From: Adiantum capillus-veneris
Lineage: Eukaryota; Streptophyta; Polypodiopsida; Polypodiales; Pteridaceae
Length of the DNA: 64,000 nt
Direction of reading: 5' to 3'
NCBI GenBank assembly: GCA_014529385.2
Contig: CM043961.1
Span: 16,854,978 to 16,918,977 of the forward strand
Both the position numbers and the translations under genes were made by a program. The notes beneath the pieces were generated by a model. It searched no databases and was not told where the DNA came from. It was given only the letters and a program-made list of their open reading frames with translations. Numbering within the stretch: position 1 is the stretch's first letter; each line of letters opens with the position of its first letter. Positions 33,662 through 45,690 of the stretch are shown one piece after another.

Positions 33662-36634
33662 GCTTCAAATTAGGTTTCATATTATGAAGTTTTTTTGCTT
33701 GGTAACGAGCCCAAGACAACAAGTTGTTTGGGAGATCCACCTTCATATTCTGCTTGGCCAATTTCTTGACAACTAGAGCACCCTCTTCCTTGTTAACTCC
33801 CTCTTGACCCTCTTCAACACTTCCAAACTATCCATAATGGGCAAGAGAAAATGAGGAGCAAGCTTCACACATATTAATTGTGTAGTAGCCTGCCACTCAA
33901 CATCATCTTCCACTATATTTGTAGGTGGACTGTGATCCATCTCTTACAAGGTCAAAAAGCCCTTCTTTATGAGCTGAGTCAATGCAGCCAATGGTTATCT
34001 ATCGACCTTGGAGGGGCTAACGATAGCTTGCCTATGATTTGTAACCAGCTTATTGCGCATTTAGTGTTAGGGCTACCAAGCTTGATGGTTATAGATTTTG
34101 AGATCAAGTAGAGGCTGTCAAAGATGGGTCAAAGTTGTCTCCAAATGAGCCAACAATCAGTAGGAATTCCACCTAGCCTGCTACAACCATGATGTATAAA
34201 GATGATGATTGGAAGGAGGCCACTAATTAAGGTGTGGGTGGATTCCTCAGTATGCGGTGCATTCAAATGATTTGGTGCTTTTTAAGTTTCCCGTCTCTCT
34301 CTTTCTCTCACTCGAATCTTAAGAGTATCGAATTGGAACTTGAGAGCCTACAGACTGACAATCTGGTATATCCCGCACATAGTGGATCGTGAGGGGAGAG
34401 AGATTCATGGACAACTACAACACCATAGGCAAGGGTTTGCAATGGTACATATAACAAAAAAGGCACAATAATTGTGGTAGCAATATAGCTACAAATGATG
34501 AGCCCATTTTTACGAGAGCCATGGTGCAAAGCTGCAAGCAATAGTACAAGCAAGTTTCAACACATAGAATCGCTGCTAGGCATATAACATTGACTGTGTT
34601 TTCCATTACGCAGGCTCAAGTTCGGCTTAGTTGTGCCCCCAAATCCCTTCGCTAGCTTCATATCCTCCTTTGTTTCTTCCTCGATTGGAATAAGCAAGTG
34701 CGGAGGGCTTCGTCAGCATAGTCAGAGCCCCTCCCCACCTCAATTGATGTGGATGTAGGGTAGCCCCCGAACAAACCGACCTACAAGTTTGCACTTGTGT
34801 GGTGCACCTTCTTGGCTACTCTAATCTACGTTTGAGCTACCTATGGAGTAAACAATCCTGAAGCGTCAAAGTACATGATCCTTGCAGGTAGCTCCACTAC
34901 CTTCGGTGGATTTTTGCATAGTCAATGATGCCTTTGTGACCCTATTGGCGCCCATCCCCTCCTTAACACTCACACTCAACCTGGGATAATGTTGGACCTC
35001 AACGTGGATGTTTCATTTTGTATTAGTCTATCTGTATTGTGAGGTATAGCCTATCTTTGATTCCTTTCTGCCACTCCGCCATAGGCAGAGTTAGTCTCAC
35101 TCGTGTATATCAGGTGACAACCTCGAGCTCAAACAATATTGCACATGTCCAAGATTGGTCATCCCAAAATATGTGCGTAATGCTTCCTTTGTTTGAGCCA
35201 TCTTTACATCGAAAGCTCTAGTGGGAGCAATGTCATCTGCATAAACAATAATCAAGTACATGCATGCAAACATTTTTCAAAGATGTACAACCTTTATCAA
35301 AAAAGTCTTCTCCAAATCCCTTACTTAAAAATTACTTGTTGCCATTGATTATAACAAAAGACTTGTTCAAAATCCCTTACTTAGCAATGACTTGTTCCCA
35401 TTGATTTCAACCTAATGGAGCTTACTCACAATCCTTTTCACTATCTGCATTGCATATTGATAGGTTAAGGGCTACACGAATGCATAGACAAATCTTGGGG
35501 AAGGAAGATAAGGTCAAGGGCATAAGAGGATGATGTATTATTTTAGTCACTGCAACACGCCACACAAAAATCGATGCGGATATCGACAACTCAAAGCTTG
35601 TTTTAAAAGTAAAAAGCCATGGAATAAGCATCGGATAACCATCCGTATCGTTTTATCGGTATAGACACCGTATAGTCATTGTCGAAATACGCAATGAAAC
35701 ACACGTCAGTATCTACACTTAAATAGAAATGGGAAAAGAGGTCTGGGAACTAATGTTGCATGTACTACACCACTAGGAAACATCCCTTTCTACCCAAAGG
35801 AAGAGTGCACAAGCAACCGCACTCCACCTACAATTTGATGTTAAAGAGCAAGTGAGTACAGATTAGCAAAATTGTACGCATAACAAAACCACAAAATCAA
35901 AAGCTTAAACATGACAAGTTTCCAAAATCATAACCATAACGTCAACTCTCAAACCATAGGCACAACGGCATGAAGGTTTTCTAGTCATAATTAAAACATG
36001 ACTTGAAAACCGTAATTATAACTATAACATGATTGCCAAGCCATATTTGTAAAACCATAAACATAACCCACTTGCCATACCATAAGTATAATGGAATTGA
36101 TATTTTATTATTTAATGCAACTGACAGGTGGAAAAAGCTAATTGAGCTATGAACTATGGCAGAAGATATATATTTTATGCAGCTGACAGGTGGAAAAAAC
36201 CTAATCAAGCTATGAACTATGGAATATATATTTTGTGTACATTTTTTTATTATTCAAGATGATCTTTGGCCATTTATGACCGACCGGCCAGTTTGTAATC
36301 ATTTTGAGGATTCAAGAAATCTATAAGTAAAGACGTGCAAGAGGAAAATGCTCACTGTTGCACGGGGGGAGATTGCAACCAGTGCTTGTGTCTATTCTTA
36401 TCCTCTCTTCTCTTCTCTCTCGCCGTGCTGATGTAGCACTCCGCTCTAAGAGGTGCGCCTGCACGCACTCACGTGCTCTCTCGTTCTCTATCTCACTCTC
36501 TATCTATCTCGTGCTAGATTTTCTATGGATTCCTTGCATACACGATTGTGCAGGCATGTGGATTTATTGGATTTATCATCGATTATGTGTTATTTGTATT
36601 TTTTGTAGAACCGCTACGCTCCCATTTGTAGTAG

Positions 36635-36646
36635 TGGTATCAGAGC
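36635..36646 (+). other. tRNA-iMet primer site-like sequence, possible retroelement remnant
   Basis: TGGTATCAGAGC, a perfect match to a plant LTR-element primer site. The sequence upstream (TGTTGCACGG at 36356 to about 36630) could be a short LTR, but no partner LTR or coding region was found in the window. Confidence 0.4.
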
Positions 36647-37439
36647 TCTGAAAACAATCTTGGACTCATGATTACTACTAAGGAAGCATGGATATTGGAA
36701 AGAAAAGAGCTATGATAAAAAGAGATAAGTTACCTTGAATCTTTCTTTCATGATATAGGAATACATATGTATTTTGCATGGAAAATGATGATTAGAGATT
36801 GAACCTTAAATTACAAATAGAATAAGCACATACAGACTTATTTTTCTTTAGCAAGCATGGGAATCACTTTGCATGATGACAAGAATGATCTCAAGAGTGG
36901 TTCAATGAGCACTTAGCTCAAAAAAAAAAAAAATCTCATTCAAAGATGACCTACACTCTTCAATGAGCACTTAGCTTAAAAAAAAAGAACTTCTCATTTA
37001 AAGATGACCTATCGGCTTTGAGTCATAGTGAGAACCAACCCCGTGTTTATGTTATTTTATCACCAAAAAAAAAGCTCTCTGAACAGATCAGTGTGGCTGC
37101 CCCATGGCACAACAGATTTTGCTTCAGCATGGCATAGCCGACCCATGGTGTAGTATCAATAGCTCCGAGGACCTGGAGATCCTCGCGTAGCTACACCCAC
37201 CATTGCATGGCAAAGGACAATTTCCACCACAGTAGGGGACTTTGCTGCCCGACAAAATCCACGAGGCAGGACACTCGATTACCTCCTTACCCCCCCACCC
37301 AAGCCAACAACCACTCCATGCACAGAGTTGCATGATTCGTTATTCGACATTTGTTTTATTCGTGAATAATGGTCGATTGATACGTTTCAAAGATTTATTC
37401 GCTCGTATTATTCGCTGCCACATCAGCTTTATTCTTTAT

Positions 37440-37520
37440 TGCTTACATATCGATCGAATTACCATCGATCGATATTGTTTCGATTGATACAATATCGATT
37501 GATATGTATTGATTGAAACA
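37440..37520. repeat. hAT left subterminal motif cluster
   Basis: Repeated ATCGAT/ATCGATTGA words in both orientations. A matching cluster lies at 44528-44600 near the right end. Clusters of this kind are typical binding sites for hAT transposases; the function here is inferred. Confidence 0.6.
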
Positions 37521-37689
37521 GTATCGATCAATTTTGACTTGATAAAAAAGCCTAGATTTGCGTGTTCTGGGCAGAATTTCCTTCACCAAAGGTGTCAGGT
37601 TACCCCCAACATAGAAAGGTTGAATTGTCAACTTAAAAAATCCTTTGATTTTTTAAGAAAATAGATTATTTTTAATGTTAAACAAATGG

Positions 37690-38430
37690 ATAGATTTGAA
37701 TCATCTATAATTCTAAGCAATAGAAGTTATTCTTTGGCTGCATTGTTTTAGTATAAATAAATAATGCTAAGCACTAGAAGCTATCTTTTTAGCTATAGTA
37801 TCTTAATGGTGCGAATGTATAATTCTAAACATTAGAGGCTATACTCCTTGCTCTATTTGTTTTAGAATATATAAATAAATAATTTTAAACATTAGAGGCT
37901 ATACTCTTAGCTCTATTTGTTTCAGAATAGAGCAATTAAAAGGTTACCAAAGGTTATTTAAATTGTAATACTTCTATACTTGGTTGTTTGAGCAGGGTCT
38001 ACTACTTCTAAGTATGGATAAGATATACATATACATGTAGGATTCTCTTACTTCCAAGTGAGGTTTAAGGTATGAAGTAGGATTCACTTGGTTGTTATCA
38101 AGCTTATGCTCTTATCTCTAAGTGAATATGGTGGATCACCTATAGAATTCACTAGGTTGTGATCGAGTGAAAGCTCTTACCTCCTATTGAATATTAGTCA
38201 TGCAACATAGTACTTAGGAGTCACATGGATGTTATCAAGCTCATGCTTTTACCTCTATGTTGATATAGAAATTAGAGACCTCATTTATTTTAGGGTCGAT
38301 TGGTTGTGTTTGAGCAGTAGCTCCTACCTCCAAAAGACATAGATAGTGGAATGTGAGATGACTCCATCGCTCATCTAAGTTGTCTTGAGAAAATGCTCTT
38401 TACCTCCTAGTAGCCAAGAATGTCATATCC
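37690..38430. repeat. hAT left subterminal repeat arrays
   Basis: Four diverged copies of a unit of about 75 bp ('aattctaaacattagaggct') at 37690-37930, followed by five or more copies of a unit of about 85 bp (around 'cacttggttgttatcaagct') at 37965-38330. No coding sequence seen. Confidence 0.65.
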
Positions 38431-38582
38431 ATTGGTGACTTTCCTTAAAATATTATCTTAACACTATTCATTCATCATTTTAATTTAGCAAATCATATCC
38501 ATAACCTTGTATCTTATGGTAAAAAATTATAATCATAGTGTATCTATTGATTGTAGGATATATTTTGTTGAAGTCAGAAAGC

Positions 38583-40590
38583 ATGGTGCGAGGCAAAGAG
38601 TAGACATATGTGGAGGAAATAAAGAAAAGCAAAACAGTTTTGTTTGTGGAATGCAAATATTGTGGACATAAGTGGTACGGGAATGGGTCCATTTTGCAGG
38701 GTATGGAAAGAGATGCAAACAGGCATGAATTCTTCCTAAGAGACAGAAGGGTATGACAGGTGGGTCATCTGTCAACATAGAAGAAGCGAGTGTAGATCAA
38801 GAGGACGTGCACGCTAGCCAAGGAACTTCAATGGGAACAACCCAAACACCTCAAAGTCCTTACAATTTTCCAAATGGTGCCATGGAAGGGATTGATGCAA
38901 GTCCCGAGACATCCAGCAGAGCCGCTACGCCTGGGACTCTACACGCAACATTCACTCAACAAGGCATGCTCGAATTGCATCTAAAGTGGACACAAGCCTT
39001 TATGGCTTGTGGAATCCCATTTAATGTCATAATAAAATCCTATTTTCAAAGATGCACTAAAGTCAACTGCAAAAAAAAGTATTCATCTATCCTGATTATA
39101 ATAAAATGAGAACAGAGTATGTGAACAAAGTCAACAGCAGTACAGAAGCGATTGCTTGACTTTGTTCTAGCGTTTGGCTGTACCATAGTGCTCGACGGAT
39201 GGACTAGCTGTCAGAAAAAACCATTGATTAATGTCATGATAATTTGTCCCAAAGGTGCAATGTTTTTGGAGGCCATTGATACCTCAATGAAAGAGAAGAC
39301 ATCTCTCTACCTGACAAAGGTATATGAGCGATCTATCGCTCGACTGGGTGAACCGAAGAATGTGACAACTATTGTTACAGATAATGCTTCCAACTACACA
39401 GGAGCGGGTTTAGCCATTATGGAAAAGTACTTAGAAATTACATGGCTTGGATGTGCAGCACACACCCTAAATTTACTTCTAAAGGATATCGGCAGATTAT
39501 CATTCATAAAACAGGTCCTTATTGATGCCAATCATGTAGTCAAGTTTATACGGGAACATCAGTTTACATATGCTTTATTTCGCTCCAAGTGTCTAAATAA
39601 AGCACTTCAAATTTTTTGTGCCACACGATTCACTATATCATACTATGTTTTGAATAATCTCATTGAAGTGCGAGTGGCTCTTATAAAAACTTTTGCAGAT
39701 TGTCGTTGGGAGGCTTGGCTTAGCAAGTATCCAAGCCACCACGAAGCAGCTCAAAAATGTGTGTCCTTGGTGCAATCTCCTCTCTTTTTGCGGAACATTG
39801 ACAGACTTGTTGGGGTTAGTAAGCCCTATGTGGAACTACTAAGTGTTGTCGACATAGATAATTTTGTCATTGGTAAGGTTTATTGGATCATGTCTGAGGC
39901 GCTGCGTCAAACCAAAGAATACAACCACTACAATGCAAGGGAGAGAACACATATCGTGCAACATGTGGAGAAACGATGGGCTCAAATGCACACACCATTG
40001 CATGGTGCTACATTTTTCTTGGATCCAAAGTTTTAGATGAAGGGACAAGGTTTCAACAAAGAGGTAATGAGAGACTTAGAAACGTCTGCTTGCAGTTGTT
40101 GCCAGGCGACAATGGCATGGATGCATTCTAGCAAAGGGTGGATTATGCCAATAGGGAAGGAACATTTGGAGATCCTTGGGTTTTTAATAGCGTAAAAAGG
40201 TTTTCAGGCCCACTATGGTGGAAAAAATATGGAGGAGACGTAGTTGAGTTACAACACATGGCGACCAGGGTGCTTTCGATCGCGACATCCAGTGGTAGCT
40301 GTGAGCGCAATTGGTCTTCTTATGTTTTTTTGCACTCAAAGCGCACAAATTTCTTAAGTCCTACTTGTGCCGCAGACCTTGTGTACGTCTTTTGTAACGT
40401 GCATATCATTCATGCACCCACGAAGATAGCCACACAGGCGATCGAAGCACACTTTTAAGTGCTTTAGACTCATGAAACGGTGGCGGAACAGAGGTGTAGC
40501 CGTGATGAGATGGAGTGGGAAGTGGCTTCAGAATGTTCAGATAATGAAGAGGTTGATGACTTGATGCCTATGATAGATGGAAAAATGTAA
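38583..40590 (+). pseudogene. hAT transposase, decayed
   Basis: The start ATG at 38583 is followed by a TAG at codon 7, then a BED-type zinc finger (FVECKYCGHKWYGNG...DANRH) for DNA binding. A frameshift near 38750 leads to a Ser/Thr-rich linker, and a further frame break lies at 39040-39150. The catalytic region is open at 39152-40036: first Asp in VLDGWTS, second Asp in IVTDNASNY, and the CxxH signature in CAAHTLNLLLKDI. After a stop at 40036 the C-terminal hAT dimerisation domain follows (WWKKYGG, LQHMATRVLSIATSSGSCER, NWSSYVFLHSKR), then an acidic tail to TAA at 40588-40590. The protein would cut and paste the element; this copy cannot be made intact. Confidence 0.88.
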
Positions 40591-40825
40591 ACATATTTTC
40601 ATGATAATGTATCTACTCTATCTCACTGTAGCTCACTATTGAGCTATATACTCACTTTTTTGAATTAAGAGCAACATGCACACCTTTGGCCATCTTAAAC
40701 AAAATAACATCTACAAACCAAATTCTCAACAAAGTCATCAATAAACATAGAGAGAATACAATGCCATTTCAAAAAAGGACGGGATAATTTTCCATTAAAA
40801 TTTTCAACTACAGTCTACAATGTCT

Positions 40826-41632
40826 TTAAGAAACTGTGATATCCATCGCTTCTTCAAGATCTGCATTCAATGCTTCCTCAAGCATATCAACTGTTTCTTG
40901 AATATCTACCTCATGACTTGGTCCTGCCTCCTGAGGCAAGGGAGAGAGAGGAGCATATCACGCTTCGTATTTGGTAAGTTTTTTGGATAAAACAACTACT
41001 TCTGCTTCTTTGGCTGCCAACTTCTCTTATAGCGAGAGAACGCTCTCTCCTTGGCTGGCTAGTGTGGCCCCCTGAGACACTATATTAACAATTTTTTCAT
41101 GCTCTTCTAGTGGGAGCACCACTGACCTCTTTTGCGTAGGTGGATCTTCCTCCCCACGACGCGCTTGTGCCCTTTCTTTAGCACTTCCAAGTCCGACACC
41201 AGCGTTGAAAGGACGGTCTGTCCAAAAAACGCGCTTCTTCATTATATCTTGCACGAAGACTTGCTAGATGAATTACATGGAAACTTGATTATTATTAGGT
41301 AGATTGTGCGCCTTTTGGATGAAGCGTAGAAGGAACACACACGCGAGCCCTTTGTGTTGCAAATTTGAGATTTTCAATGGTGTCGTTGCCTTGGCACGAC
41401 TTGACCTCCTGTACAGTACATCTTTCACAAAAAAGGAGGGACAGCACTTGCGTACGTCCTCCAATTTCATTGGTTCGCCCTCCAAACCCTTCGGGCTCCA
41501 CGGCCTTGACAAAGAATGCAGAGAGGTCTTGAGCCCCGTAACGCAGGCTCTCCTCTCTAAGGATGCGTTGAGACTCCTCGTGGTCAAGCTCACCGTCGAC
41601 ATTGGGAGGAGCGTATGGGGCTGCCATTTCAT
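40826..41632 (-). pseudogene. hAT cargo gene of unknown function with coiled-coil-like tail
   Basis: Coding-like sequence on the minus strand. The beginning (APYAPPNVDGELDHEESQRI, ESLRYGAQDLSAFFVKAV) is in one frame and, after a shift near 41480, the rest continues in a single frame to TAA at 40826. That part contains MKLEDVRKCCPSFFVKDVLY, KATTPLKISNLQHKGLACVF, MKKRVFWTDRPFNAGVG and a Glu/Lys/Ala-rich tail likely to be helical. In-frame stops occur at 41273, about 41264 and 41027, and one more in the tail. I do not recognise the family. It ends 236 bp from the transposase stop, converging with it, and lies downstream of the kinase-like gene on the same strand, so it is probably part of the same leftward unit. 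Confidence 0.55.
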
Positions 41633-41872
41633 GTCAAATCACACAATAATGAAATATTAGATTGAAATGATAGATACACATTGATTAAAAAACTACAATC
41701 GATGATACAATCAATGTTCAACATACACAATTTTAAAATTCACATCTCTCTCATTACTTTGACAACACCAATGTAATAAAATAGCATGAAATTTCAAGAC
41801 AATGGACATGAGACAAGACAAAACTGTTTCATTGCAAAGTATAGACACATTCTCGAATTACAAGGTATGATT

Positions 41873-43296
41873 TCAATCATTGGATGGCCTCAAGCCTGCA
41901 CTATCTGGGAGCGTGCGACCAACACGCTTAATGCCTTGTAACATGCAGAGGAGATCATGTGAGGACTTGCACTGGGTGGGATTGGGAGATACACAAGTGT
42001 GTAGGACTTCCTGAAAGCGTCTGAGGAAATCAATATAATTAGTGTCATCATCCATAGGTAAATATTTAAGGAGTTCTTGAATGAATTTACAAAGGGAGTA
42101 GATATCTTGGTTGCACATGTAGACTGGAGGATTTGTGGGTATACATTCAGGAGCCACCCACCAATATCGCTTGCTCCCGGTTTCCCTTCTCGATGGGAGA
42201 CGATATGGCAACTTTGGAAATGTGTTCTTTGTGGGGAAAAAGGTTGCACTACCCCAATCACATATGCCCACATATACTCCAACGATGCCAAAATGCAGCA
42301 AGATATTACTTCCATGAACATCATTGTGAGTGATGTTATTCATGTCAAAAAGATGAAGGTTTGGAGCAATCCATTAATGATAGGCCAAATATTTTTCTTG
42401 ACGGCTTCAACAGTCCCCTCGACGTCCTTGAAACCCTTGCTCATGGCCACATTCTTCCCCTCCTTTTGGACTCTCTCTAGCCAGTGGTTGAGGTTTCCAC
42501 CATTACACATCTTGAAGATGAGGGTGGGAGCTTGCGTGGCGTGTCTTGCCAATCCCATAACAACAATCATTCCAATATGGGTGAAATTCATAATTGTGGC
42601 CTCATGCAGCACTATGTCATTGGCACTCTTTTGGCCATCACCCTTAACTAGCTTGCCAATGTAAAATTCATCTATGAAGGTCTCATGATTGACTTTCACC
42701 TTTGTGACCATGCCGTATCTACCTTCTCCAATGCTTGCAATTTTTGGAAATTCAATGCAAGCCATGCGCATGATGACGAGGTTGCATGGGTCTAAACTTC
42801 CCTTGTTGAGCGGCATCGGGACATTACTAGAGATTGGTACGTACAAAGCGACAGGCACTTCGGGTACATCCTTGGGCTCTTCTATGCACGGTCTCTTTCC
42901 CTATTGATTCATGCTTCTATAGAGGACCTCTACTTCCTCCATGTGGCCCATGAAGCTAGAATTCCCTTTAATTTGCTTGTCAAGGGTTTCTGCAACTCTG
43001 CAAACTTGTCCTATGATTCAACTCACGTCGTGGGCCAACTGACCAATTGTAAGGACTTCAGTCCCACCTGAAGCACTACAAAATTTTGAAACTAATGCTG
43101 AATATGTAGCACTACATAACTCATTCAAAAATGATTTGTACAAGGACTCTTGCAAGACTTCCTGGAGGCGATCACTTCGTAATCCATAAAGATGAGTGCA
43201 TACGAATTCTTTGACATAATTGCACTCAACTTTTGTTATCTTGCCTATAGTACCCATGATGTGCGTAGAAGCTACAACTAGGAAACAAAAAACCAT
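41873..43296 (-). pseudogene. Protein kinase-like gene carried inside the hAT element
   Basis: N-terminal region 43296-43018, kinase N-lobe 42858-42340, C-lobe 42343-41873. The N-lobe has a glycine loop (IGEGRYGMVTKVKV), the ATP-binding Lys (FYIGKLVKG), the helix-C Glu (VLHEATIMNFTHIGMIV) and a hinge (LIFKMCNGGNLNHWLE). The C-lobe has the catalytic loop THNDVHGSNILL (Asp and Asn both present), DWG in place of DFG, an APE motif (WWVAPECI) and DIYSLCKFIQELL. All residues needed for phosphotransfer are therefore present. The first two parts share a frame broken by TGA at 43018 and TAG at 42901; a frameshift near 42365 splits the lobes. The closest kinase group cannot be named by eye; it resembles TKL/receptor-like kinases. 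It has no membrane segment or signal peptide. Being inside the transposon's ends suggests capture. Confidence 0.78.
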
Positions 43297-44422
43297 AACT
43301 TCTCATCAGTATAAGTAGCATGTAATGCAACACATTCTAGCCAGTTTTTGCAACACAACCATGAAGCAATCACCATAAACCCTGAACCACAGGTCCACAT
43401 GAATGTAGTTTATGATTAACATACACAAGAACGTCCATACGACTATGCATGATGTTAATTATGATTTTTTCATATCATAAAAAAATATGTTATGATTTTT
43501 TGAATCAAAAACCTCGCATGTATGAGATGCTATCAATAGGAATGTGACAAAGTCATACAAATACACATTATTTTACAAATGACAAAGAACAATGTAAAAC
43601 GTGTCACGTGTCGTAAGAACAAGGATAAACGTTCGATTCAGACGTCGAAAATGATCACACTTTAAAAATCAGTAGCTCATTAGATAATTGTTTTTTTCCA
43701 TAAATCGTGTCTACGAGAAGCTCCTCCCATTGTAAGAACCGAAGATCGTGACGCAGGGAGTAGTTTAAAGATTACACTTTTCTCATTATACAGATCTACA
43801 ATGTAGATCTACAAATCATGTGGTCCGTGAATACGTATATTGAAAAGTGTATAGCTTAATGACTCACTAGATAAAAAATTTATTTGCACAGATCGTGTCT
43901 AGGAGTAACTTCTTCCATTGTAAGAACCAAGGCTCAGACGCAGGAATAAGTATGATTTTTTGTAAGCTCACATTTCATTGGAGCTTATTTTACCTAAAGC
44001 ATCGTACAAAGTAAGAGTGTCATGACATATCAAACAAATGCACGTGTTAATTAATGGTCTCCTAAAACACCGTACAAAGTATGAGTGCCGACAAGCATAT
44101 CAAAACAATGTACGGTGTTATCTAAATTCCTAGAACATTGACTAAAGTAAGAGTGCTACAAAGCATATCAGAATAAGAGTCAATGTTTTCTAAATTTTTT
44201 CTAGATTACTATGGGAGTAAAATATAAAATCAGACAACCCATAGTAATTTTTATACCCTAGATTTTAAATTGTTATGTGACTAAGAAGGCCCGAAGGCAT
44301 ATCAGAGACATATAGTTATATAATTACGTGAAAATACAATTTAAATTATTTTTTATAAAAACGCGAACGTGAAGAGAAAAGATGCTCACCAATCCGCGAA
44401 GCTGACCTGCTCAAAAAATGGC

Positions 44423-44423
<1 letters not shown>
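43297..44423. other. hAT right flank sequence with diverged repeats
   Basis: AT-rich sequence between the kinase-like gene and the right subterminal zone. It holds two diverged copies of a unit around 'cattgtaagaaccgaag' (43670-43760 and 43870-43950), then three copies of a unit around 'acaaagtaagagtg' (43995-44175). No reading frame of note. It may contain the promoter of the leftward genes. Confidence 0.5.

Positions 44424-44489
<66 letters not shown>
44424..44489. repeat. (GA)n microsatellite
   Basis: An uninterrupted GA run inside the right subterminal zone of the hAT element. Confidence 0.95.
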
Positions 44490-44492
<3 letters not shown>

Positions 44493-44760
44493 CGTATCGA
44501 AGAATGACGTATTTTTTTAAAGGACTACCGTATCGATTGTTATCGGTATCGAACAATATAGTGTCTATTGATATTATTTTGATCGAAAGAATATCGATTG
44601 AAAGAATAAAAATTATTCAAAAATACCACGTATTATACGAGATTACGCGAATAATGACGATTTATTTGGTATAAATTGCATTATTTGATCGAATAAATGC
44701 AACCCTCTCCATGCATGCTATCGGTTTTGGGGATAGATGCCGCCAGTTTTGGCACTTGTG

Positions 44761-45690
44761 TGTCATAAAATCTAATCTCTAACCAACCCAAATTATTTTC
44801 TCATATTAAACTCATCATTTAATGTGGTAGAATAGACGGGGAAAAGGGTTAGAATATAGACATGTGCTTACGGGTCTATCTCAACACGGGGCCAAAGGTA
44901 AAGGGGTCCAAATGAGAGATAATCTTTCAAAGAGCAAGGCTAGCTAATGGATCTTAAAGACCTTAGGGTTAGCTTCGTTAAAGACCTCCAATGGTTAATG
45001 TCAAAAGTCCTTTGACCTTAGGTAAGCTAGACATGAGCTTGAGGTGGGAACCCTGTCCAAGATTTAGGTGCTTGTTGTGTTGCTGACTAAGATGCTTGAG
45101 ATGCTTGTCCTGCTTAATGACTAAGATGCTTGAGGTGCTTGCTAACTAAGATGCTTGAGGTGTTAGTTGTGCTTGTCGACTAGAGAGCTTGAGCTGCTTT
45201 GTCGTGCTTGCTGGCTAAGGTGCTTGTATTCCAAAAGTCAACAAAATCCCTATAAAGGAGGGGGCAAGCTCTAAAGCTAGGAGGATGAGAGAGAACATAC
45301 ACACATACACCCAAGGTAAGCCCCTACCGATGTTGTCCTCAAGGTGTGCATGAATCCTATTGGATAGGCTTAAAAGGGGTCCAATGAGCATTTAGATTAA
45401 TTAAATAATTATCTAAGCAATTTTTTAGCCTCTCTCTCTCTCAAAGGGGAAAGAAAAACACTTGTCCAAAACCTACCATGTATTGTACCAAGTCTCTCTT
45501 GATGGGAGAATCTATAATACAAAAGCCTACTGGAGAGGGGACCGGCTCTACATAAATCTGGTCCTCAAATGTTGTCAATGTCTTTAATTCTCTCTCTTTT
45601 TCAAGTTATTGCTCATGCCACGTTAAGCTAGGAAATGTGTTTAATCTTAGTCTCCATTAGGAGAAATATGGACTTTGGATGGGCTTTGTA
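44761..45690 (+). mobile_element. Diverged LTR of the same gypsy family, opposite orientation
   Basis: Begins TGTCATAAAATCTAATC and follows the reverse complement of the 22-24 kb LTR in order. At 45488-45600 it matches the LTR's stretch with 'tctctcttgatgggaga', 'ggaccggctc' and 'gttgtcaat'. It is shorter and much more diverged than the LTRs of the intact-structure element. The right end is uncertain, and no primer site or partner LTR was found, so it is probably a solo or truncated LTR. It starts about 45 bp after the hAT target duplication. Confidence 0.65.

Larger units (their letters stand above)
32839..37314. other. Intergenic sequence, no gene recognised
   Basis: Contains a (TCC)n(TC)n tract (33570-33657), a primer-site-like 12-mer (36635-36646), a patch resembling the hAT subterminal region (35570-35690) and a diverged tandem duplication of about 60 bp at 36900-37010. 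Reading frames here are short or run through simple repeats. Confidence 0.5.
37315..44715 (+). mobile_element. hAT DNA transposon carrying a kinase-like cargo
   Basis: Element 37323-44707 (7,385 bp) between perfect 8-bp target duplications TCCATGCA (37315-37322 and 44708-44715). The ends match as inverted repeats (CAGAGTTGCAT and, inverted, GAGGGTTGCAT: 9 of 11). The 8-bp duplication is diagnostic of hAT, and a hAT transposase lies inside. Both subterminal zones are rich in ATATCGATTGA-like words, the likely transposase-binding sites, and the left zone also has two arrays of diverged 75-85-bp repeats. The transposase runs rightwards from the left end and two further genes run leftwards from the right end. 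Their stop codons are only 236 bp apart (40590 and 40826), so the genes are packed as one unit. The element is inactive: its transposase has stops and frameshifts. Confidence 0.82.

Noticed and set aside
41873-43296. Haspin (the H3 Thr3 kinase), tempting because of the H3-like gene nearby
   Set aside because: The catalytic loop is HNDVHGSN and a DWG and an APE are present; haspin has a different activation segment without these. No sequence supports the link.
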